Assembly: GCA_027972325.1 (NCBI GenBank)
Contig: JAPMOS010000038.1
Location: 186,001 to 250,000, forward strand
Direction of reading: 5' to 3'
Origin: Paratrimastix pyriformis
Lineage: Eukaryota; Preaxostyla; Paratrimastigidae
DNA length: 64,000 bases
How positions within the stretch are numbered: position 1 is the first letter of the stretch; the number at the start of each line of letters is the position of its first letter. The translations under genes and the position numbers were made by a program. The notes under the pieces are model-generated. The model searched no databases and was not told the origin of the DNA. It worked only from the letters and a program-made list of their open reading frames with translations. This document shows positions 45,356 through 64,000 of this stretch, in pieces.

Positions 45356-48165
45356 TTAGAGCTTCTCATCGCCATCGTCTCCGTCATCTGCATATTCGGA
45401 GAAGAGAGCTGCACCTCCGCCGTCATCAGAAACAGTCTCCTTTTTCACCGCCACGCCATCCGTAGCTTCATCATCGCGACGACTCCGCTTCTCCCTGCCT
45501 GGCTCCTCCTCCTCCTCGGCCTTCTTCGCCGGCGGTGTTGGTTCGGTCGACTTGACCTGGGGGACGATCCCCGCCATCCCTTTGGCATGCTCTCTCGTCT
45601 CGGTGGTGCTTTCAAACAGCCGGCGGAGAATATCCCCCGGGTGAGTCACCCCCTCCGTCCGGCCCTGCCGGAGGGCGGTCTGGTACTTGTGGTCACAATC
45701 CACGACCTCCTGGAGGAGCGCCACGGCCCGCTGGACCTCGGCTCGCAGGCGGCGGGCCGTCAGGGCAGAGAGGGACCGACCCAGGTCACGCCAGGTCTCA
45801 ATCGGGTCCTCAATGGCCAGGGTGAGGGGCGCCAGATCCCGCAGCCGGTCCGGGTCTTCATCCTCGTCCGTGACGAATTCGTCGACATCACCGGGGTGAT
45901 GCCGGCGGCCCCCATCGGCTCCCAGGGTGGCGGCGAGCTGGGTCGCGCTTGCCTGGTCGGTGCGAACCGCGTCCGGGTCCGCTTGGTCGTCATCCTGCTC
46001 ACACCACCCCGCGGAAAGGGGATGTAGACCAATGTGGGACTTGGTCCAAGGGACTGCACACCACCATTGGAATATTGCCTCCATTCCCCCAGCCCACACG
46101 ATCCATATCGAGCGCATCTGACGCAGCGCACACCCGTGCGCGCCACGCCACAGACGACAGAGTACGAACACAGGTACGCCAGAGTACGAACACAGGTACG
46201 CCAGAGTACGAACACAGGTACGCCAGAGTACGAACCTCGTCCTCATCGGCAGCCACAAAATCCTGGAATGACAGCGGCTCCTGCTGCTGCTGCTGTTCGC
46301 TCTGTCGTACTGCCGTTTCTGCGCCATCCGGGCCCTCCGTTGTTGCCCCCGGGGCGGCCGAGTGCGGGTTGGACCAGCGCTTCTCGCCCAGGCTCAGGAA
46401 GTGGAGGAGGAGGAGGAGGAGGAGGAGGGGGGGTCCAGGAGGCAGTCAGTCGTCCAAAGTCGGAGCATCGTCATCCATTCGAAGAAGCGCCAATCCGCAA
46501 CGCACGCAAAAAAAGGCACGGCAGCAGCTGACCTGCATGTAATTCGGGCGAGGAGTATGTGACATCGGGGACAAAACGTCCCATTCAAAGCCCGCCATCC
46601 CACCAGCCATACTCACACGCAAGAAGGGGCACGCCAGCTGACCTGCACGTAATTCGGGACGGAGTACGTGACATCGGGTACAAAACGCGGTCGACCTCGC
46701 CCAGGCAGTGCCGTCGGGCGCTCCTCGGTGGCGGAGGCAGGCCGCTATACCCCAGGTAGTTGCCGAAGATGGGCAGAGGGCCGGAGTCCCGTGAGGTGAG
46801 CAGGGCGGGGGGCGGGGACTCGGCGGGTAGGGTGACGGGGTGCAGGAATGGGAGCAGGTCGTCCCGGTGGAGGGTCGCCAGGAAGAGCACTAGCAGGGTC
46901 CACGTGTAGCTGCTCAACCCTGCGGTGGATCACGGGGGGGGGGGGGGATGGCGACAGCGGGAAAAGTAAATCATCATCTCCGATTTTGGAGGTGGCGCTG
47001 CTGCTCAACCCTTGGGCCGGTGGACACGTTGTTGTGGTTCGAATTCGAAACAGGGGGGGATGGAGACAGCGGGGGGGGGGGGGAATCAAATCTCCATCCG
47101 ATTTTTAAACACGAAGCGCTGACCCCCGTGGCACAGAAGCAGCATCCCTCTGTGTCTTTTTATTTCGTTTTCTCCCTGTGTTCCCGGGGTTCTGATGGCA
47201 CCCCTTGTTCCCAATTGTGCCACCTGGGATCCCCTCGGGAGAGAAATAGAGAGACGGAGCACAGACCACCCAATTTGGCGGAGGGGATGCCCCGCCTGCG
47301 GGCCCAGTACTTGACCAGCCGGATGAGAGGACGGATCCAGGGGGAGAGCCACGGCTCATCAAGTCGGGTCCGAAGCCAATCCGTGTTCAGAAGTGGATAC
47401 AGCTGGCTGAATGTGATGTCGGAGGATACCTTGATCGAGAGTAGTGGTGGTGCGGGTGGTGATGCCGGCATCAATGATGATTTCTGTTTTTGTGAGTGAT
47501 TGATGGCGGACCTTGAAAATATCATGGGTAACCGAGATCAGGGGAACACGGGCATGGGGGAGCATCTGAGTCACCCTGAAGAGAGTTGGCTTGTCGAATC
47601 CTCCTGGTCGGAGAGACATCGACCCCCCCAGAAGGGCACTGCTGGTCGAGCTCATGGAAGAAAAAGCAGCGCCTTCGAACTCCTGGTGAAAAAAAAAAAC
47701 CGGTTGGGAGTTTCACCCACCCGAATGACAAACCTTGACGATCATATCGATCAGCGAGTTTCGATCGAAGGGGCATGCTCGCGAGAGTTTGGCCAACTGT
47801 TCAGAGTATTGAAGAGGCTGACCATCGAGTTCGATTTTGCCATAGTTCACGGTCACATCGAGGTCAGAGAAGCCGGCCGTAGCGAGATCGGTATCGGTGG
47901 CAGCCGATCCAAACAAATGACACGTCGGCACGGGGCCACTTTCGACGGGAGGAGGTGGTGGGATATTGCCGCCTCGTCCGCGCCCTCGCCCCCCTCTGCC
48001 ACCTCTGCCCCGCCCTCGGAATCGATCAGGAGAGTCGGTTTGCGCAGGGCGTAAGGCACGTCTGATAATGCACGATAGCTCGTCCAAAAACGTCCGCTGG
48101 CTTTCGCGGGTGGCTCGGGTCGGAGTGATCTGCCGAAGGAGATCCGAAAAAAAGGACTCGGCCAT
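45356..48165 (-). CDS. Non-canonical poly(A) polymerase / terminal uridylyltransferase family
   Basis: Nucleotidyltransferase adding A or U to RNA 3' ends. Solid exons in gene order: 47734-48165, 47512-47682, 47267-47483, 46751-46919, 46236-46393, 45356-45994. The first holds the catalytic signature LFGSAATDTDLATAGFSDLDVTV (GS, then two Asp) after an RGG-rich stretch. The third holds WIRPLIRLVKYWARRRGI, the fourth GLSSYTWTLLVLFL, and the last LAIEDPIETWRDLGRSL, the PAP-associated motif. A third catalytic Asp is expected near ISVTHDIFK but the stretch is atypical. Between 46400 and 46750 two alternative copies of an exon (ending ...CATGCAG or ...CGTGCAG before GTCAGCTG) occur and I could not fix the true one. 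The C-terminus is acidic/basic low-complexity. The ATG is 39 bp from the divergent RING-CH gene. Confidence 0.82.
46160..46235 (-). repeat. 22-bp tandem repeat in nucleotidyltransferase intron
   Basis: The unit GGTACGCCAGAGTACGAACACA is repeated about 3.5 times, ending exactly at the exon donor (46235), which it includes. Confidence 0.9.
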
Positions 48166-48204
48166 CTTGCCCCCCTGGGGTGTTCCACAGGCCGGCTGAA
48201 AGAG
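48166..48204. promoter_or_regulatory. 39-bp divergent spacer between two start codons
   Basis: The two ATGs face away from each other at 48165 and 48205. Transcripts must either overlap or start within 39 bp, so core promoters must lie in the opposite gene's 5' region or be TATA-less and very compact. Confidence 0.6.
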
Positions 48205-49086
48205 ATGAGCGACGATGAGAGGGGACGCTCCTGTCGAATATGCATGCTTACACGGGCTGAGGCCCCATCTCTTCATTTGATGCACAGTCCATGTGGCTGT
48301 CGAGGTACACTGAACCCAGTTCACCTCGAATGTCGAAATCCCTTGATAGTTCGACTGAGCATTTCGTTTTTGCTAGGTCTGGATGCGTGGATCACGGTCA
48401 GGCTCTCTCTTCCCAATTCTCTGAGTCATGCACTTCGGTGCGAACTCTGTCATGAAGAATATCGCGTGCGGATCGATCACGCACCAATATGGAGGTCGTC
48501 TTTCTCGTTGGCGCGCGCAAGGAACTCATCTTCAGTAGATGGAGACGTTGTCCCGTGCCCTTGTCTGTCCTTATCTCATGACCTCACCGTTTCCCGTTTT
48601 GCAGAATTGATCGGAATTGCTGTGATATGTGCAGTATTTTTCTTCCTCTCTTCGTTCTCGTCACCATCCTTGGAGCCCTTGTCATCCCTACAACCTTTCG
48701 GACCTATTTCGTCATGTCCCGGCCGTCATCAGAGATGTTATTCTCGATTGTCTTTTTGTTATGCGTGTTTAGTATCAGCTGTGCTGTCCTCATCGTGGAC
48801 ACCATGGTTCTTCTGATGTGGGGATTGGCTCGCTGGAGGGCATGGTCCGCCTTTCGCCACACTTCTGTTCGATCCATTTCCCTCCAGCAATGTCAAACTG
48901 GTGATCCCATTCGATCCGCTGACTCCTTCTCCCCGACAACAGCCTGCCAACAACCAGCCAGCCGAAGCGGAACCCTCTCCTCCCCCCGCTGTGCCGCTGC
49001 CGGTACAGGACAGACCTCCCTCCCCAGATACCCCGCGGCTCCCCGAAAAGACAAGTGTTGAGGAGCCTCGTGTGCCCTCTCAATAA
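48205..49086 (+). CDS. RING-CH (MARCH-type) membrane E3 ubiquitin ligase
   Basis: Exons 48205-48331, 48377-48494, 48605-48844 and 48888-49086 close to 227 residues. The RING-CH (C4HC3) finger reads CRIC, then SPCGCRGTLNPVHLECLDAWI and RCELC, with the fourth-position Cys in the GC pair and His-x2-Cys in HLEC as in MARCH proteins. The loop before the last Cys pair (VRLSLPNSLSHAL) is longer than usual; a spliced form could shorten it but no phase-keeping junction is visible. Two hydrophobic segments (FLPLFVLVTILGALVI; MLFSIVFLLCVFSISCAVLIV) anchor it in a membrane. The Pro-rich tail is cytosolic. It would ubiquitinate membrane proteins. Confidence 0.92.
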
Positions 49087-50023
49087 AGTTTGTCTCATTC
49101 CTACAACTTCGTACAGGGGCAGCTCAGCCCCGAGAAGGCACTGGCCACCAGATACCACCACCCCCACAATCGGGTCCACGATCGGGTCACCCACAAGCGG
49201 AACGAATGGCGCCGGCGCAGGCAGCAACAGCCGAAGAGCAACAGCGAAGCTGCAGAAGAGGGTGAGCAACCGTGGGGACGAATCGCTTCGGACGGACCCC
49301 AGCAAAGCAACGGAACCAGCAAAGAGAAGGAAAAACACCAAGAGGCTTCGCACTGCTCCTCCCATCACTCCTCTCTGGGCAAAATGGAGGCTCATGTTTC
49401 GTCGGAGACCGGCACACGCATGAACAGACACATCCCCGGCATCAAACAACGAAAGTCGCCCCGTCTCGAGGTGGGGGAGGATAAGACCGTGGGAGATGGA
49501 TGTTACGACCGAGACTCGCGGGTGTCCCCTCGATTAACCTTTAGAGGAGAAAGGGGCACCGTTGAGCTCGTTCCGAGTGGAAGGACGGGATGGGGTGGGG
49601 TGGGGGGTGGGGGATACACTCGACAAAGGATCACAGAGACAGAGTTGGAAGAAGAAGAAGGAGGAGGAGCGATGATGGGGGAAGGAGAAATCACATAATT
49701 CCCAATGATGACGGAGAAGAAGGGTTGGTTTTATGCAGAAATCAAGCAGCGCATAAGCGGCGCGCCGGGAGGACGGTGTGCGTGGGCGCCCAAAAACGGA
49801 GAATTTTGGGTTCTTCAAACCACAACCACAACCACAACCAACCACAACAACAACAAAAAACACTCTACTCCGAACTACGGGTTCGACCAAAACATGAGGC
49901 GTGCCGCCAGCGCCAAAAAAATCAGCAGAAGGCACAAGAAGGGAGGACCCACAACAAGGGTCGTCTGCTGGCTTAGCCCGGCAGCAACCAATCATCCGAT
50001 GCCGGCATTGGGTGGCGCCTCAC
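49087..50023. other. Region between RING-CH gene and exporter gene; no clear gene
   Basis: Long but compositionally biased frames occur on both strands (for example Glu/Gly-rich on plus at 49090-49700). None shows family motifs. It probably holds the 3' UTRs of the two convergent genes. Confidence 0.4.
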
Positions 50024-61631
<11,608 letters not shown>

Positions 61632-61877
61632 GAGAACGATCTCTGCGAGAAACTGGTTGGTAAAACCACGAAATACCAAAAATGACCAGACCTGTGCGAT
61701 CGGTCGAGCCACAAAAACCCAAGAGGAGGTAAAAACTATTTTCCTGTTTGAGCTCGAACTGTTTTGTGGGCTGACAGCGGTTGATGTCATTGGCAAGGAA
61801 AAATCCTATCACTTTCCGAGAAGTTACACAACTTTTTGACGCGATCGGGGTCTGACAGAAGCAATTTTTCACTTCTT

Positions 61878-64000
61878 ATGCCTCTTCCCTTCAAGTTTCC
61901 TCCTTTTGACCGAGAAATACTCGCGAAATGCAGTATTACGCCAGAAGATGAAGACAAACTTTCTGTTTCCGAATGGGCGGCTCTCCTGCATCATTCCATT
62001 TGGAAGGCTGAACACGACTACACCCACAACTCTTTCAGCTCGAGCTATAATCAGGCCGTGGTCAAACATGCCGATAATTTGATTGCCCGCGGGCTGATCG
62101 AGTCCGGATCTTGTCTCCGGTTTTCTCATTTCTCACGCGTTCTACCCCATCAGCTTCCCCTCCTTGAAATTTGTCCGGGTTGCGTTCCAAGCTTTTGAGG
62201 GAAACGGACATAACGGTGTTTGTGCAAAACCGCTCACTGAAGTCATGAGATGCCTCAAGGTCTGACATTCCTCTCCATCATCGACGATAGTGATGGCGGG
62301 GCGGATCAGACCTGCAAGCGGATTGTCTCGCCGAAGCGGCTGGAGGATTGGCTCAAACTATACGACCTTCAGCTGGCTGATCACGTTCAGCTCTTTGAAT
62401 TTCTGGATCTGTACGAAATGTCTGTCTCTCCCTTGTCTCTCCCCCCCCCCCCTGACACACTCACTCACACCACGGACCTCACCACACGACGCCCCTGGCA
62501 GTCAGCTTCACTCCTGCATTCCTCATGCAGAGACCACTAACACATGAACCACCACACACGATCTCCTCTCCCTCCTGGCAGTCAGCTTCACACTCCTGCA
62601 TCCTTCACGCAGAGACCACGTCTCACATGAACCACCACACACGATCTCCTCTCCCTTCTTCCCCCCGGCAAACTCCACCCCCTCCCCCCCGGGCAAACAG
62701 AACCCAAAAACGGCCCGAGTACGGCACCCTCCCGAGTGTGGCGCCGTCCACGACCGCAGTCTCTACTGCCCCGGACATCTACCGGGTCTGCCAGCCCCCA
62801 TCACCCACCCCGGCCAGAACCACAGCGAACCGCCGTTCTCCCTGTCTCTACTACCTCACCACACGTCATCATATCCTCCACCCCCACCCTGGCCTCTCCC
62901 CCAACCCGGGGCACCAGCTGCCCACATACGAGGTGCTCAAGACGGGCGAGGAGCAGCTCCTGGACACCCTCGACCAGCAATATGAGGTTCGTCCGCACGG
63001 CCCATTGCTCGCTGTGCGTAGTGTGAGAGTTCCTTCTTGCCCTTGCCCGATGATTGACCAGTGCCTCCGCGCCACACACGGCTGTGCGTCATTTGAAAGA
63101 CCCTTTTTGTGTTGTCCGATTGATCAGTGCCGTTGCTGAGAGTCATCACCACCCAGTCATGATTGGATGATTGGATGATGATTGGATTGGATGATGATCG
63201 GATGATCGCATGATCGCATGATCGCATGATCGCATGATCGCATGATCGCATGATCGCATGATCGCATGATCGCATGATCGCATGATCGCATGATCGCATG
63301 ATCGCATGATCGCATGATCGCATGATCGCATGATCGCATGATCGCATGATGATGATCGGATGATCGGATGATGATCGGATGATGATCGGATGATGATCGG
63401 ATGATGATCGGATGATGATCGGATGATGATCGGATGATGATGATGATTGGATGATGATGACTCGATGTTGATCATTTTTCTATCCAACACACACGACGCA
63501 AACGCACGCACACACACAGCGGGAGATTGTGGAGGAGGCGCGTGCCCTGGAGATGCGTCGTGAGCCGGCCGCGCCCAAGTCCGACCTGGGGGCCACCTCG
63601 GGCCCCTCCGCGTCCATCAGCGATTCCGTCGCCGTCCGTGGGACTTCCCTCCCCCTCTGCTTCTTCATACATACGCACACACACTCCGCCTGGTTTTTTT
63701 GGGTCCTCTCGCATTCAGTCCGAACGCCCTCATCTGCTTCAAACGCGGGGATTGCTTCGCCCACGGGTGCAAGTGACATTCGTGCTGTCTCTTCTACCTC
63801 TCTGTTTTGTATATCCCCGTTACTTCGTTCCTTCTTTCCGACACACACACCTCCTCTTTACTTCTGCTGGAGCCGGTTAGTTTTTGCGCTTTTTGTTTGC
63901 CACATGTTCGTTCATTGTCCTCGGGTTTTTTGTGGAATTCCGTGATTGGGTATTGTTGGTTGTTGTTGCTGTTGTTCGCCACCGCCCGCCGTTCGCTCGG
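61878..64000 (+). CDS. EF-hand and coiled-coil protein, 3' partial
   Basis: Exons 61878-62119, 62154-62259, 62310-62419, 62701-62785, 62918-62986 and 63520-63633 join in phase; more exons must lie to the right. Residues 1-80 are helical (MPLPFKFPPFDREILAKC; SYNQAVVKHADNLIARG). Exons 2-3 give an EF-hand-like pair: FVRVAFQAFEGNGHNGV...LTEVMRCLK, then RLEDWLKLYDLQLADHVQLFEFLDLYEM; the first loop lacks the canonical Asp, so calcium binding is uncertain. Exons 4-6 are Thr/Ser/Pro-rich then coiled coil (YEVLKTGEEQLLDTLDQQYE; REIVEEARALEMRRE). I do not recognise the full architecture. The start ATG is 246 bp from the presumed divergent exporter start. Confidence 0.7.
62498..62665 (+). repeat. Tandem duplication of about 80-88 bp inside an intron
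   Basis: CAGTCAGCTTCA...CTCCTCTCCCTCC is present twice in a row (62498 and 62578) in the 62420-62700 intron. Each copy contains acceptor-like CAG sites. Confidence 0.85.
63160..63470 (+). repeat. GATCGCAT octanucleotide array with ATGATCGG flanks
   Basis: About 17 uninterrupted 8-bp units at 63206-63345, followed by GATGATCGGAT units; lies in the intron between exons 62918-62986 and 63520-63633. Confidence 0.96.

Noticed and set aside
48840-49449. Hydrophobic minus-strand frame opposite the RING-CH gene tail
   Set aside because: Antisense shadow overlapping a phase-consistent coding exon; no family motif.
63200-63350. CRISPR-like array at the GATCGCAT repeats
   Set aside because: Units are 8 bp with no spacers, and the setting is a eukaryotic intron.

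Overview
The window is nuclear DNA of a eukaryote, most likely a GC-rich unicellular protist; I cannot place it further from sequence alone. The evidence is dense GT-AG splicing (introns as short as about 41 bp, usually starting GTCTG or GTCCG), two kinds of nuclear-type tRNA context (free-standing and intronic), and typical eukaryotic genes: COP9 signalosome subunit 2, a CWF19/CwfJ protein, an XPR1/SYG1-like phosphate exporter, a RING-CH ligase and a B-box protein. Exon joins given here were worked out by hand from reading frame, splice consensus and family motifs; in most genes the phases close exactly.

Layout. 1-2123: 3' part of a thioredoxin reductase whose last codons are Gly-Cys-TGA-Gly-stop, the selenoprotein ending. 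2124-9840: mobile-element region holding a duplicated tail of the next gene, a 5'-truncated non-LTR retrotransposon, an 873-bp inverted-repeat element, a pogo/Tigger-type transposon whose transposase reads through when five short introns are removed, and a retropepsin fragment. 9844-16200: cytosolic glutamyl-tRNA synthetase (-), a small EF-hand protein (+) and a steroid 5-alpha-reductase (-). 16206-26205: a long IQ-repeat protein (+), tRNA-Pro and an F-box-like leucine-rich protein (+). 26615-33760: tRNA-Met, a TRIM-like B-box protein (-), a GNAT acetyltransferase (+). 34069-39608: CSN2 (-), an unidentified gene (-), retrotransposon 3' ends, and a CBM48/AMPK-beta-like protein (+). 39783-49086: CWF19-like protein (-), terminal nucleotidyltransferase (-) and a RING-CH protein (+). 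49087-61631: SPX-EXS phosphate exporter (-), at least 19 exons, with tRNA-Thr inside one intron. 61878-64000: 5' part of an EF-hand/coiled-coil gene (+).

The most striking feature is the introns. In the genes of the right-hand two thirds many introns are inflated to hundreds of bases by simple repeats (mostly ATG/CAT trinucleotides). In at least 15 of these inflated introns a second copy of the neighbouring exon's edge, splice site included, lies inside the intron. In the glutamyl-tRNA synthetase gene the last five introns (238-265 bp) instead carry copies of just two repeat families in the order B-A-B-A-A, while its first four introns are 43-55 bp. Both patterns suggest active intron remodelling.

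Many neighbours are divergent with very short shared upstream regions (39 bp between the nucleotidyltransferase and RING-CH start codons; 157 bp between the B-box and GNAT genes), so bidirectional promoters are likely.
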